64,000 bases of DNA from Diadophis punctatus similis (Eukaryota > Chordata > Lepidosauria > Squamata > Dipsadidae), in contig JALIGW010000002.1 in NCBI GenBank assembly GCA_023053685.1, positions 248,535,856 to 248,599,855 on the forward strand, given 5' to 3'. The position numbers and the translations under genes are program-made. The stretch's first letter is position 1; each line of letters begins with the position of its first letter. Of this stretch, positions 54,075 through 64,000 are shown in pieces. Below the pieces are notes generated by a model. It did not search any database. It was not told where the DNA came from and saw nothing but the letters and a program-made list of their open reading frames with translations.

Positions 54075-54232
54075 GAAAGTGTTTCTCTCCTGTGTGAGAC
54101 ATCTAGTGTATCACAAGTTGGGAATTCTAACTGAAACTTTTGCCAGAAACAGGGCACTAATACAGTTTCTCTCCTGTGTGAGTCCTCTGGTGTTTCACCA
54201 TGTGGGAATTCCGACTGAAACTTTTGCCACAA
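54075..54232 (-). pseudogene. Lost C-terminal fingers of ZNF-4
   Basis: Same frameshifted remnants as 44612-44769. Confidence 0.85.
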
Positions 54233-55681
54233 TCAAGACTCTCCTGTGTGAGTCCTCTGGTGTTTCACCATGTGGGAATTCCACCTGAAACTTTTGCCAC
54301 AGTCAAGACATTCAAAGGGTTTCTCCCCTGTGTGAGTCCTGCGGTGTTTAACTAGGCTGGAATTCTTAGTGAAACTTTTCCCACAGTCAAGACATTCAAA
54401 AGCTTTCTCTCGTGTGTGTGTCATCTGGTGGTTTGTGAGCTGTAATTTTGTAATGAAAGTGTTCCTACACTCAGGACATTCAAAGGGTTTCTCTCCTGTG
54501 TGAGTCCTGTAGTGTATTACCAGGCTGGACTTTTTAGTGAAACTTTTCCCACAATCAAGACATTCAAAGGGTTTCTCTCCTGTATGAGTTCTCTGATGTA
54601 TCACCAGGCGGCTTTTGTGACTGAACCTTTTCCCACAGAAACGGCATTCAAAGGGTTTGTCTCCTGTGTGTGTTCTCTGGTGATTCGTGAGTTGAATTTT
54701 TGTAGTGAAACTTTCACCACAATATGGACACTGATATGATTTCCCTCCTGTATGAGTCCTCTGGTGTTTCACCAGGTTGGAATTGTCACTGAAACCTTTC
54801 CCACAAACTCGACATACATACGGTTTCTCTCCTGTATGAATTCTCTGGTGTATCAACAGGCGGCATTTGTGACTGAACCTTTTCCCACAGAAAGGGCATT
54901 CAAAGGGTTTATCTCCTGTGTGTGTCCTCTGGTGACTCACGAGGTGGAATTTTCTTATAAAACATTCCCCACAATATGGACACTGATATGATTTCACTCC
55001 TGTGTGAATCCTCTGGTGTATCACCAGGCTGGAATTGTGCCTGAAACTTTTCCCACAATCAGAACATTTAAAGGGTTTCTCTCCTGTGTGAGTCCTCTGG
55101 TGTTTCACTAGGCTGGAATTGTCAATGAAACTTTTCCCGCAAACCAGACACTCATAAGGTTTCTCTCCTGTGTGAGTCCTCTGGTGTACCACCAGTTGGG
55201 AATTGTGACTGAAACTTTTCTCACAAAGAGCACATTGAAATGGTTTCTCTCCTGTATGTGTCCTTTGGTGACAGATGAAGTTGTATTTTGTAATGAAACT
55301 TTTCCCACAAAGAGCACATTGAAATGGTTTCTCTCCTGTGTGAGTCCTCTGGTGTTTCGCCAGGTTGGAATTGTCAATGAAACTTTTCCCACAAACCGGA
55401 CACTCATACGGTTTCTCTCCTGTGTGAGTCCTCCGGTGAATCACTAGGCTGGAGTTTTGTCTGAAACTTTTCCCACAATCAGGACATTCAAACGGTTTCT
55501 CCCCTGTGTGTGTCCTCTGGTGACTGATGAACTTGTATTTTTTAATGAAACTTTTCCCACAGTCAGGACATTCATAGGGTTTCTCTCCTGTATGCGTTTT
55601 GTGGTGCATCACAAGGTGGGAATTTGCAGTGAAACATTTCCCGCAATCAGGACACTCATATGATTTCTTTTTTGTGTGCAT
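54233..55681 (-). CDS. C2H2 zinc-finger protein, 17 fingers (ZNF-4)
   Basis: 482 residues, 17 fingers, all ligands intact, the same MHTKKKS start and THTGES end as ZNF-3. Relative to ZNF-3 it lacks one finger: the first half of finger 2 is fused to the second half of finger 3 ([14 protein letters not shown]). It keeps the Gly codon missing from the ZNF-3 linker. One finger differs in its helix lead ([10 protein letters not shown] versus [10 protein letters not shown]). Its upstream region (55.7-59.8 kb) is the undisturbed version with the proposed promoter P4 4.1 kb away. Expected role as for ZNF-1 to ZNF-3. Confidence 0.83.
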   Translation of the reverse strand: MHTKKKSYECPDCGKCFTANSHLVMHHKTHTGEKPYECPDCGKSFIKKYKFISHQRTHTGEKPFECPDCGKSFRQNSSLVIHRRTHTGEKPYECPVCGKSFIDNSNLAKHQRTHTGEKPFQCALCGKSFITKYNFICHQRTHTGEKPFQCALCEKSFSHNSQLVVHQRTHTGEKPYECLVCGKSFIDNSSLVKHQRTHTGEKPFKCSDCGKSFRHNSSLVIHQRIHTGVKSYQCPYCGECFIRKFHLVSHQRTHTGDKPFECPFCGKRFSHKCRLLIHQRIHTGEKPYVCRVCGKGFSDNSNLVKHQRTHTGGKSYQCPYCGESFTTKIQLTNHQRTHTGDKPFECRFCGKRFSHKSRLVIHQRTHTGEKPFECLDCGKSFTKKSSLVIHYRTHTGEKPFECPECRNTFITKLQLTNHQMTHTREKAFECLDCGKSFTKNSSLVKHRRTHTGEKPFECLDCGKSFRWNSHMVKHQRTHTGES

Positions 55682-55981
55682 CCTCTAGTCTACTGTATCA
55701 CCAGGCCGTAATTCAGACCGAAACTTTTCCCAGAATCAGCGCATTCAAAGGGTTTCTCCCTGGTGTGAGTTCTCTAATGTATCAGTGAGTTGCCATGCTC
55801 AGTATATTGGGAGCCCTTGTAGGGCTTCTCTCCTATGTGGGTACTTCCATGAATCACAAGGGAGCTGTTCTGACTAAAGCTTTGGCCACACTAGTATTGC
55901 TTTCCTCCCAATGTGGATCATTTCGTGAATACTCAGTTGTGATCTGAAACATGCACGTTTTCCATAATAGGCACGTCTTGC
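55682..55981 (-). pseudogene. Decayed fingers 5-prime of ZNF-4
   Basis: Near-identical to 46300-46599, with the same stops and the CTACT insertion. Confidence 0.8.
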
Positions 55982-56182
55982 AGCTGCAAAAGGGGATGAC
56001 ATGACCCTAGAACACGGCAAGCGTCATAAATGGGAGTTAGCTGCCAAGCATCCAAATATAAATCATGTGACCATGGAGCTGCTGCAATAGTCATAAGTAT
56101 GAAAAATGGCCATAAGTCAGTTTTTTCAGGGGTGTTGCAACTTTAGTCGTTAAATAAACTGTTGTAAGTTGAGGACTACCTG
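55982..56182 (-). mobile_element. Tigger-like MITE remnant, unit B
   Basis: Copy of 46600-46800, terminus AAGTTGAGGACTACCTG. Confidence 0.7.
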
Positions 56183-56267
56183 CAATGTATCCTTGAGTTC
56201 CGCATACTCTACTTTTTCCAGTTCGAAATCTTTTTTTGATCAACTGCTGGGGAAGGAGAAGAATTTT

Positions 56268-56654
56268 GGGGTTTTCTGAAGGAAATGGAAAATATTTTGA
56301 TTTCTGGCTGGATTTGTTTTCCTTTTTAACATTGCTTGTTATTCCCAGTTTTCCGGTGTGCTCTTATAGGCGTCTTCTTTGCCTGTAAGATTCAAAGAAA
56401 AGTTTAAGTTTCATTCTTATAAAATGGTTGCAGATGATGTGGGAAAAGAAAAAAACATAGTGTACATTAAACCGTGAAAAGCAAATATGCCTCTATGCTA
56501 AAATAATGTTAGATTAATTATATTTTATTTCACACGAGATCCAAGTTCACATTTGCATTCAACCATGAAATGCTCTTGTTGATTTGGGTCAATACACATT
56601 CTTAGTACAGCAATTATTGGAAAGAATCGCTATAATTAAGATGAATACAACATA
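56268..56654. other. ZNF-4 upstream flank, no gene seen
   Basis: Right of the unit B edge, matching 34690-35060 and 7480-7800. This stretch was not included in the tandem duplication and is missing upstream of ZNF-3. Confidence 0.55.
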
Positions 56655-57060
56655 TAACAGAACAATAGAGTTGGAAGGGACCTTGAAGGTCTTCTAGTCC
56701 AACCCTCTGATCTACCATTTCAGATAAGTGGCCGTCGAATCTCTTTTTGAAAGCCTCCAGTGATGGAGCACCCAAAACCTCTGAAGGCAAGCTATTCCAT
56801 TGGTTGATTACTGTAATTGTTAGAAACTTTCTCTTTAGTTCTACATTGCATCTCTCTTTGATTAGTTTCCATCCATTGTTTCTTTTGGTACTTTGGAAAA
56901 TAGTTTGACTTGTATTTGTCTTTATAGGAGCCCCTCAAATACTGGAACACTGCTGTTATGTCTCCGCTAGTCCTTCTCATTAGACTAGAGTCTAGACATA
57001 CCCAATTCCTGTAACCATTCTTTGTATGTTTTAGCCTCCAGCACCCTAATTACCAAAGAT
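56655..57060 (-). mobile_element. CR1 3-prime end, minus orientation
   Basis: AGAGTTGGAAGGGACCTTGA at the left, ORF2 C-terminal words to the right. Ortholog of 35335-35595 but longer. Confidence 0.82.
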
Positions 57061-57099
57061 GCATTTTTTGTTTCAGACTTTACCAATACTTGTAAGTGA

Positions 57100-57765
57100 T
57101 ACTCCATTTAAACAATGGCAGATGGAGATCACTAAGTTTATATTGCAAGGGAAAAAACAAGAATTAAATATAAATGATTGCAATACACTAAGGAAAGGGG
57201 AGGCTTCGGTTTACAAGATTTGAAATTGTACTTCAATGCTTGTTGTTTTGTCTAGGAAAAAGAGTGGGTGACTCTCCAAATTAAGAGGTTACCTGAGCTA
57301 GAGGGCCATGAATTAAGATTTTGAAGGCACGACTATTTATGGTATGATACGGTTAGGGAATGATATAAAGGCAATTAATTTTGGAAATATAAAGAAGAGC
57401 TTTTTATCATTTATGGTGGGCACGTCACAAAGCAAAGAAATGTTGGAGTAAGATACACATCTTAATAGAAGACTATTAAAGTGAATATAAAATAAAACTA
57501 GATAGTTTATTTTAGGCATAATGGATAAAGAAGTTGAAAAAAATGGAACATAGATGTTATATGTGTTGATAGAGGCAAGAATACTTTATGCACAAAAATG
57601 GAAGAATATTTTCATTCCCACAATGGATGAAAAACCTGAAGGCGTTAGCAGAGGTGACTAAATTGACTGCTTTGATTTAAGAAAAGAACACAATTTTGTT
57701 TCTACATGGAAACTGCTTTTGGATCGTGAGATAGAAAAAAGTGAAAGTTTGATTTTGGGTTTTGT
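57100..57765 (+). pseudogene. L1 LINE ORF2 C-terminal remnant, module copy 4
   Basis: FKQWQMEITKFILQGKKQELN and KEWVTLQIKRLPELEGHEL, then degraded C-terminus. Ortholog of 35596-36210 and best preserved of the three. Confidence 0.78.
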
Positions 57766-58589
57766 TGATTAGATAAGATTTTTGTTATAGAAGTGGGTAG
57801 TTTATATTATCACATGAAAGTAAATAGTTGAGCTTTTATATTAGTACCTTATTCTAATGTACCAAAAGGAGTCAGAAGTCAATGCTTTTCTTTTTCTTTT
57901 CCCCTTAACCCTACACTTTTCTCGCTCCCCATTTTCCCTCCTTCTACCATTATTTTCATTTTTCTTTGCACTTCTGTATTTTATATTTTGAGCAACTAAT
58001 AAAATGTTTGTGAAGAAAAAAAAAGCAAATTCTTAGCACTGCAAAGGTTACTGTGAAATATATCAGGAAATTCTGGGGATAGATTATACAATTGTAGATA
58101 TATGCATACAGGGAAAAATAGAAATAAACAAACATACAAATTTATATATCTGGAAAATCCATGTTTTCAGGCTGAAACATGTCCCAAAATGGTTACAGTC
58201 AAACCTTTTGAGCTACTTTTAGAGATGTGGGGGATTTAACTGATGAAATGATGACTAAAGCCTCTGCAAGATTTGAAGCAACCGTTTTGCCTGTGGAAGT
58301 CCTGAGATCCAGGGCAGAAAATACTTTCCACAACCACTCTGGTGACATTTCTATTGAAGCAGTCCGCATTTACTGACTGCCTTTGGGACTGGCATCTGTG
58401 TCACCTGACTGTGGCCTGCAATCTCCTGCCAGCATCCCCACTGATTTTGCTTGTGTGAAGCCAGCTGGGAAGGTCACAAATGGGGATCAGGAGGATGCTG
58501 CAACCATCATGAATGTGCACCGGTTGGTAGAATCCAAATTGGTGCAACTCCTTTTCCTGCATCTTCATAATCAAAGGAATTTGATTATG
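57766..58589. repeat. Duplicated intergenic flank, module copy 4
   Basis: Corresponds to 36211-37110 and 13300-13920, including the Tigger-like part near 58363-58540. No gene seen. Confidence 0.6.
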
Positions 58590-58995
58590 AAGGGTCTGGA
58601 AAATAAAACATACAAAGAGCGGTTGTAGGAACTGAGCTTGGCCAGTCTGGCGAAGAGAAGGACCAGGGGTGACATGATAGCAGTGTTCCAATACTGGAAC
58701 ACTGGAGTCCAGTATTCCAGGGGGTCAGGCTGTTCTCTATGGCACCAGAGAGCCAGACAAGGAATAACGGATGGAAGCTGACCAAGGAGAGATTCAACCT
58801 GGAAGTGAGGAGAAACTTTCTGACGGTGAGAGCGATCAACCAGTGGAACAGCTTGCCAGCGGAGGTTGTGAGAGCCCCAACACTTGCGACCTTCAAGGGG
58901 AGACTGGACTGCCATCTGTCTCAAATGATGTAGGAACTCCTGCTTGAGCAGGGGGTTGGAGTAGATGACCTACAAGGTCCCTTCCAACTCTAATA
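58590..58995 (+). mobile_element. CR1 3-prime end unique to module copy 4
   Basis: GGTCTGGAAAATAAAACATAC...INQWNSLPAEVV...CTACAAGGTCCCTTCCAACT, tail AATCTAAAATAAATCTAAAT. Modules 1 and 2 read through at this point (CTTCATAAC...ACTGACTTGTTCAGG near 13910 and 37115), so it is a later insertion. Sister of the copy at 19017. Confidence 0.9.
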
Positions 58996-59399
58996 ATAAA
59001 TCTAAAATAAATCTAAATCTAAATTACTGACTTCTTCAGGTCATTGAAGAAGTGCTATGATAACCACAGATTTCTGGACCAGGTCTGCATCTGCTTTTGC
59101 AGTGCCACAGTAACTTTGAAGACTCATGAAACAAATGGTAAGGACGGACTACCAATAGAAACTGAACAGCCCAAAACGTCCTCAATAGGACCTTTTTAGT
59201 TGAACCTGGTTAATACATGGATGGGGCACCAATAGGAAGTACCGCGTTTGTTGGCTAGACATGAAAGTAAAAAATCAAAAAGACACAGTGGCAGATCAGT
59301 GCAATATTATTGCCAAGAAAATATAAGAGAGTCCATAAAAGAACAAAAGAGTTGAAAGGGACCTTTGAAATCTTCCGGTCTACAGAATAGAGGGATGAG

Positions 59400-59705
59400 G
59401 GGTGAAATGCTAGCAGTCTTCCAACATCTGAGGGGCTGCCACAAAGGAGAGGGGCTCAACCTCTTCTCCAGAGCATCTGAAGGCAGAACAGGAAACAATG
59501 GATGGAAACGAATGAAAGAGAGAAACAACCTAGAAATAAGGAGGCATTTCCGGACTGTGAGAAAAATTAACCAGTTTTCCTGCAGAAGTTGTGACTGCTC
59601 CATCACTGGAGGCTTTCAGGAAGAGACTGCACAGCCATGTGTATGAAATGTATAAGGTCTCCTGCTGGAGCAGGGGGCTGGACTGGATGACCTCAAAGAT
59701 CCCTT
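59400..59705 (+). mobile_element. CR1 3-prime end beside P4
   Basis: Ortholog of 14920-15235 and 37690-37975. Confidence 0.85.
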
Positions 59706-59811
59706 TCAAGTGTTCTTCCGCACTCTAGTTGCTTCTCTGCTTCCACGCCGTGGAGAGAACCAAACAGCCTGAGTTGCTCCCGGATTCTCCTCCGACCTGC
59801 CCTCAACTCAC

Positions 59812-60033
59812 CTTCCAGCTCTCCCTTTGCCCCTGGAAAGACCGTTAGAGCCTCTCTGCATTCCATTCTCCTCTCGCGCTCCGGAAGAGGAAGTTCCTCT
59901 GTGCTTCTCTTCGTTCCATCCTTTCTCACAATACAGTACTCGATGGTTTTAACTCCTTGAAGCTCAACCACAGAGGCCGCTGTTGTACTGTTGACGTTCC
60001 AGTCACGGATGCTGCCATCTCGCGATAGGAGGC
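59812..60033 (-). promoter_or_regulatory. Proposed promoter and first exon of ZNF-4 (P4)
   Basis: Minus strand: GAGATGGCAGC YY1-like site near 60012-60022 beside a TCGCGA word, ETS-like CCGGAAGAGGAAG (plus strand 59881), then AG followed by GTGAGT (exon edge 59812). The donor is conserved although the exon sequence just before it has diverged from P1-P3. Confidence 0.48.
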
Positions 60034-60194
60034 CAAAAAAAGAAGGCTTGTCCCATCTCTACCGATGGCATTGGCCAGATCTTCTCACTGATTACGTGCT
60101 ATCAATCACTTTCAGACTCCAAGCAGCCTTTCTTTGCAGCTGAGCCAAGTGAAATAGTGAAATATGTACTTAGCTTGTGAATATTAGCTGTATG

Positions 60195-60467
60195 CTCCCT
60201 CTTTTCTGTGTCAGTCCTTCAAATACTGAAAGACTGCTATCATATCACCCCCAGTCCTTCTGTTATCCAATTCCTACAATCGTTCATTGTATGTTTTACC
60301 TTGCAGTCCCGTAAATATCTTTGTTCTTCTTCTCTGCACTCTTTATACTGTCTGAACACCTTCTTTCTATCCTGGTGACCAAAACTGGATGCAGTATTCA
60401 AAGTGTAGTCTTACCAATACAGTATAATAACACAGTACTAATACTTCATGTGATCTTGACACTATCC
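60195..60467 (-). mobile_element. CR1 fragment, minus orientation, left of the foldback element
   Basis: TTCAAATACTGAAAGACTGC, CTGGTGACCAAAACTGGATG and TGATCTTGACACTATCC words. Continues at 61725 after the foldback insertion. Confidence 0.75.
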
Positions 60468-61716
60468 TAAAGTGACCAGATATATTTTTTTAAGCGGGAC
60501 GGGGGGGGGCGCGCCTGCCCCCCCCGTCCCGCTTAAAAAAATTTTGTTTTGCCCTCTGCGCATGCGCAGAACGCTGCGCATGCGCAGAGGGCAAAACACA
60601 GCAAATGTCGGCGTCCAGGTGGGGCGGGGGAGGAGGGAGGGTGCTTGGATGCCTGGAGCTCATGACAGGTAAGCTGCCGGCTGCCTCCTTTCCCCGTCTC
60701 CCGCCTCCCGTTCGTTGCTTGCCAGCCCGGCCGAAGGGGAGGCGGGAGGCGAGGAAAGGCCTCCCGAAGGGGAGGTGGGCTCCCGAAGGGCTGCCGGCTC
60801 CCGAAGGGGAGGCGGGTGGCGAGGAAAGGCCTCCCGCCTTCCCTTCGGGAGCCGGCAGCCTTTCGGGAGCCCACCTCCCCTTCGGGAGGCCTTTCCTCGC
60901 CTCCCGCCTCCCCTTCGGCCGGGCTGGCAAGCAACGAACGGGAGGCGGGAGACGGGGAAAGGAGGCAGCCGGCAGCTTACCTGCTCCAGACATCCAAGCG
61001 CCGCGGTCTCCCGGTCGCCCGCCCGGCCCCAGGGCAACGGTGGCAGCGAGGCGACGGGGGGAAGGAAGGGGAGGGGGACGAGGAAGGGCTGTTTGCACCG
61101 CCGCCGGAGCTCAAACCGGCGACGGCAGCGGCGACGGCTCCTCGTCCCTCACCCCTCCACCTGCATCCCAACAGCAGCGGCGCCTCCGAGGACGGGGCTA
61201 GGGATGGGGCGGGGGAAGGAGAGGAGGAGCAGCCCCCCTTCCCCCTCTCCCCAGCAGGCAGCCGCCTCGCTGAAATTCCGCCCGACTTGCTTCCGGTACC
61301 TCTCTTTTGCTTCCCCGACCTAAGCTTAACTCTCATGGGTCACGCCCTAAAGTGAAGGGAGCCCCCCTCTCTCCACTCTCCTCCAATGTTTAGCTTAGTC
61401 CCGCCCTCTACCGTTATATCATTGATTGCCTCCAAGCTTAACTCTCATGGGTCACGCCCTAATGTGAAGGGAGCGTTCGGCCATTGGCCACTGGTTGTTA
61501 AAAAGTACTCAGCCTTCTTCAGGGATTGGCTGGTTGCCGGCTCTGTTGTCCAAGCTCTTTGGCAGTGGGGTGGCCTTTAGCATAAGGTGACCAGACGTCC
61601 CGCTGTTTCGGCATTCTTTTCAAAAAAGCGGGACTTTTTGAAAGGAATGCGGGATGCGGGACACACGCTTGAAAAGCGTGTCTGTCCCGCCAAAAGCGGG
61701 ACGTCTGGTCACCTTA
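60468..61716. mobile_element. hAT-like foldback element with ~315-bp palindrome
   Basis: Terminal repeats TAAAGTGACCAGA and CTGGTCACCTTA, flanked by CACTATCC (60460-60467 and 61717-61724). Internal hairpins: GTTTTGCCCTCTGCGCATGC at 60547 with its reverse complement ending 60598, and a very long palindrome 60667-60982 (arms about 150 nt, starting GGTAAGCTGCCGGCTGCC). Near the right end GCGGGAC words form further inverted repeats. Same terminal and stem family as 27645-28756. Arg/Pro-rich frames of up to 202 residues on both strands reflect the palindrome and GC content. Confidence 0.87.
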
Positions 61717-61724
61717 CACTATCC

Positions 61725-62125
61725 CTCTGGCGCTGCAGACTAGGACTGCATTGACTAGGTAAGTACAGCACACTGCTAGCTCATATGTAAATGTTTCTAG
61801 GTCCCTCTCACAATTACTGCTCTAGAGCCAGGTACAACCTCTTCTATAGATGTGCATTTAGCTTTTCTTGCCTAAGTGTTAAGACCTTATTTTTCTAATC
61901 ACTGAATTGCATTTTGCTGGAAAGGGCCCAGTGCTCACATGTGTCAAGATCCTTCTGTATCTTGGGCTTATCCTCTAAAGTATTGGCTATTCCCTGCAAC
62001 TGGGTGTCATCTGCAAATTTGATGAGTTCCCTTTCAATCTCTTCATCTCAGTCATGTATGAACAAACTGAATATACTAGATGTGGTATTCAAGCTGTTGT
62101 CCCAAAGATCCTTTTCAAAATGCAA
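61725..62125 (-). mobile_element. CR1 fragment, minus orientation, right of the foldback element
   Basis: CATATGTAAATGTTTCTAGG, AAGGGCCCAGTGCTCACATG and GTCATCTGCAAATTTGATGA. Uninterrupted version of 39255-40400, and thus the empty-site reference for the LTR and the MITE in units A and B. Confidence 0.78.
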
Positions 62126-62129
62126 CTGA

Positions 62130-62343
62130 TGAGGTGCTGGTGGCCTTTTGCCAGCTGGACAGATATATAGCAGGGGGGATTCCAGTGATGTTCATCACTG
62201 AGCTGATAGAAATGCAGATGGGGGCGCACATACTGACCTAGTTTCATCATAGTGCTGGGTATGGAAAGACCCTTGGTGTTAAGATTAGCTTGGCTACCGA
62301 AATGGAACCCCTATTTGAACTGGAGGAGGAGGCTTCTTAAAAT
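62130..62343 (+). pseudogene. Gypsy protease fragment
   Basis: Matches 327-530 closely (GGTGGCCTTTTGCCAGCTGG, CACTGAGCTGATAGAAATGC, GTGCTGGGTATGGAAAGACC) with stops and small indels. The catalytic motif lies outside the fragment. Confidence 0.85.
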
Positions 62344-62349
62344 CCCCTT

Positions 62350-62353
62350 TTGA

Positions 62354-62396
<43 letters not shown>

Positions 62397-62570
62397 GAAG
62401 GAAGGAAGGAAGGAAGGAAGGAAGGAAGGAAGGAAGGAAGGAAGGAAGGAAGGAAGGAAGGGAGACAGAGAGATAAGAAAGAAAAAGAGAGAAAGAAAAG
62501 AAAGAAAGAGAAAGTGAAAGAAAGAGGAAGGAAGGGAGAGAAGAGAGAGAGAAAAAGGAAGAAGAGGAAG
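62350..62570. repeat. GAAA/GGAA microsatellite
   Basis: Pure GAAA units then GGAA units to about 62460, then degenerate purine tract. The minus-strand Ser/Phe/Leu frames across it are artefacts. Confidence 0.95.
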
Positions 62571-62626
62571 GAAGTACCACAAACCCTGCCACTAGACGTG
62601 GCTTCAGAAGACACTTTGAAACAGCA

Positions 62627-62700
62627 CAGCAATTTAGGGCTGGAAGATATCTTGGAGGTCATCTAGTCCAACCGCAGGAAACCTTACATTGTCTGGATTA
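62627..62700 (-). mobile_element. Short CR1-like 3-prime end
   Basis: GGCTGGAAGATATCTTGGAG and CATCTAGTCCAACCGCAGG, the reverse complement of a CR1-type 3-prime UTR. Confidence 0.6.
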
Positions 62701-62785
62701 TTTTGGTGCCTCTAACAGAGAAGAAAATTGCCAGAAAGGAGAAGGAGTTTACTAGGACAAGGCTGCCATGCAGAGGAAGGCAGAG

Positions 62786-62885
62786 ATAGTCCTTGACTTA
62801 TGACCACAATTGAGCCCAAAATTTTGGTTGCTAAGCAAGAGTGTTGTTAAGTGAGTTTCACCACATTTTACTCAATCCATGACAT
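62786..62885. mobile_element. Tigger-like remnant
   Basis: ATAGTCCTTGACTTATGACC, CAATTGAGCCCAAAATTTTG and GTTAAGTGAGTTTCACCAC are Tigger-like terminal-region words. The right end is lost. Confidence 0.65.
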
Positions 62886-63047
62886 TTCCTGGCTCTAACA
62901 GTCATGTGCAAGCTAGGGAAGAACATCTGAAGGCATGTGTAATGTTCTAATGTACAGAAGTTATGGTTAAATGTGTGGCAGAAAGTGGACTCTGGGTGTG
63001 TTTTTCCAAATGCAGTAAGTGAGGTTGAATGTGTAGTTTTAGAAGAG

Positions 63048-63092
<45 letters not shown>

Positions 63093-63294
63093 CATACACA
63101 TACAGTATATATAGTAGATAATGTATCTTTTTGTGTGCCTGTGTGTAATATGTATATACACATATGGCATATATACATAGGATTAAATAGTATATTTTGG
63201 ATGTTCAGTAGTAGTAAATAGACAGGGAAATTGTATCTCGTTGAGGCCTTTGAGGCGAGGAGAGGCCAGGCATCCTAATCCTAACCCTTGACGT
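62886..63294. other. No gene; contains a GT microsatellite
   Basis: 63050-63088 is a run of about 19 GT units; the rest is unassigned AT-rich DNA. Confidence 0.7.
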
Positions 63295-63506
63295 GAGTGA
63301 CTTCAAGTTGGCCATGCCCACCCAGTCACATGACCACCCAGTCACATGACCACCCAGCAACTCCCCAGTCACATGACCACAAAGCCACTCCCACCCAGCC
63401 ACATGACCATGGAGCCACACCTACCATCACATGACCATCAAACCACACCCACAAAATAAGCCCCGCCCACAGAGCAGTAGTAAAAAAAATTGGAACCCAC
63501 CCCTGA
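63295..63506. mobile_element. hAT-like element end with CACATGACCA repeats
   Basis: Repeated AGTCACATGACCACCC-type words and AAGCCCCGCCCACAGAGC, ending TTGGAACCCACCCCTG, which resembles the CACCCCTG end of 16419-16652. The left terminus is not found. Confidence 0.6.
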
Positions 63507-63717
63507 TCTGATTATTCATGTAATAACTGAAGCTAGAATTGTATTTGCACAAAATTGGAAAGCAGGTAAAATCCCTACAAAAGGAGAGATAATCAATAAA
63601 ATACTGGAGTGTGCAGAAACGAACAGATTAACAATGGTAATCAAAGGGAAAGAAGAATCAGAGTATTATGATGTATGGGAGCATTTTTATCATTGGATAG
63701 AAAATGAATATAAATGA
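63507..63717 (+). pseudogene. L1 ORF2 C-terminal fragment
   Basis: ITEARIVFAQNWKAGKIPTK, ILECAETNRLTMVIKGKEES and WEHFYHWIENEYK-stop match the ORF2 end seen at 44250-44400. The fragment starts abruptly at the hAT end. 3-prime UTR probably continues to about 63780. Confidence 0.82.
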
Positions 63718-63797
63718 AAAGAGATATGGAGTTAAATAAAATGAAAGGGAAAGGTTTTGATAGAGGATACGTTTAATTAAACAAAACGGGCCACATA

Positions 63798-64000
63798 GCC
63801 AACTATAAAAGCCGATACAAAAACTTATGCAAACAAATAAAGACTGAATGCACAAATTATCATATCAATCAAGAGGAAAACCTCCTGCGCACAAATTCCA
63901 ACCGAGCATTCTACAAGTTCGTAAACAACAAACTCAAAGTGACAAGAACTATCCCATCCCTTAAAGGCCCCAACAATAAAGACTGTAATGATGAATCCGA
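63798..64000 (+). pseudogene. LINE ORF2 fragment (CR1/Jockey-like) running off the window
   Basis: Open frame ANYKSRYKNLCKQIKTECTN, then NRAFYKFVNNKLK and a Pro-rich IPSLKGPNN segment, typical of the region between endonuclease and RT in CR1/Jockey-clade LINEs. No stop in the visible 203 bp. RT would lie beyond 64000. Confidence 0.65.

Noticed and set aside
62294..62662. Repeated PSFLPSFL peptide on the minus strand
   Set aside because: Translation of the GAAA/GGAA microsatellite.

Overview
The window looks like a piece of a squamate reptile genome, quite possibly a snake. The case rests on repeats: CR1 3-prime ends, tRNA-derived squamate-type SINEs (one with a long GATA tail), L1 remnants, a Ty3/Gypsy chromovirus, many hAT-type elements with 8-bp target duplications, and Tigger- and Tc1-like DNA transposon debris. 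There are no bacterial-type genes, no CRISPR array and no rRNA or stand-alone tRNA gene. The organism is an inference; no species is claimed.

The gene content is a cluster of four C2H2 poly-zinc-finger genes, all on the minus strand: ZNF-1 (5923-7026, 13 fingers, the first broken), ZNF-2 (32140-34428, 27 fingers), ZNF-3 (44770-46299, 18 fingers) and ZNF-4 (54233-55681, 17 fingers). Each open frame is one finger-array exon. No KRAB, SCAN or BTB domain is visible. In all four the first methionine follows a shared in-frame TAG that cuts off older, decayed fingers, and the 3-prime ends have been shortened by different lesions. Upstream of each array lies a related GC-rich block (P1 15329-15560, P2 38100-38335, P3 47280-47515, P4 59812-60033) with ETS-like and YY1-like motifs and a GTGAGT splice donor on the minus strand. 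These are proposed promoters and first exons.

The cluster grew by duplication. An old module (downstream flank, finger array, Tigger remnant, CR1 and L1 debris, promoter block) is present about four times. Later a 9.2-kb segment (unit A, 37706-46885) was copied in tandem (unit B, 46886-56267). Its junction lies upstream of ZNF-3, so ZNF-3 now has a promoter block copied from that of ZNF-2 less than 1 kb upstream. A and B are nearly identical but differ by a 284-bp deletion, one lost finger and microsatellite length.

Layout: 0-3 kb Gypsy fragments, LTR and GC-rich repeats; 3-16 kb module 1, invaded at 7.8-12.8 kb by foldback elements, a ~190-bp tandem repeat and L1; 16-18 kb hAT and Tc1 debris; 18.3-23.9 kb a decayed Gypsy chromovirus with one LTR and a CR1 fragment in its integrase; 24-27.6 kb GC-rich DNA transposon material; 27.6-37.7 kb module 2; 37.7-56.3 kb units A and B; 56.3-62.1 kb rest of module 4 with a large foldback element; 62-64 kb more fragments.

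The least familiar signal is a set of non-autonomous DNA elements whose interiors consist of long palindromes, in one case five consecutive hairpins (10.9-12.2 kb), in others nested or tandem palindromes (27.6-28.8 kb, 60.5-61.7 kb). They are compact, GC-rich and share modules.
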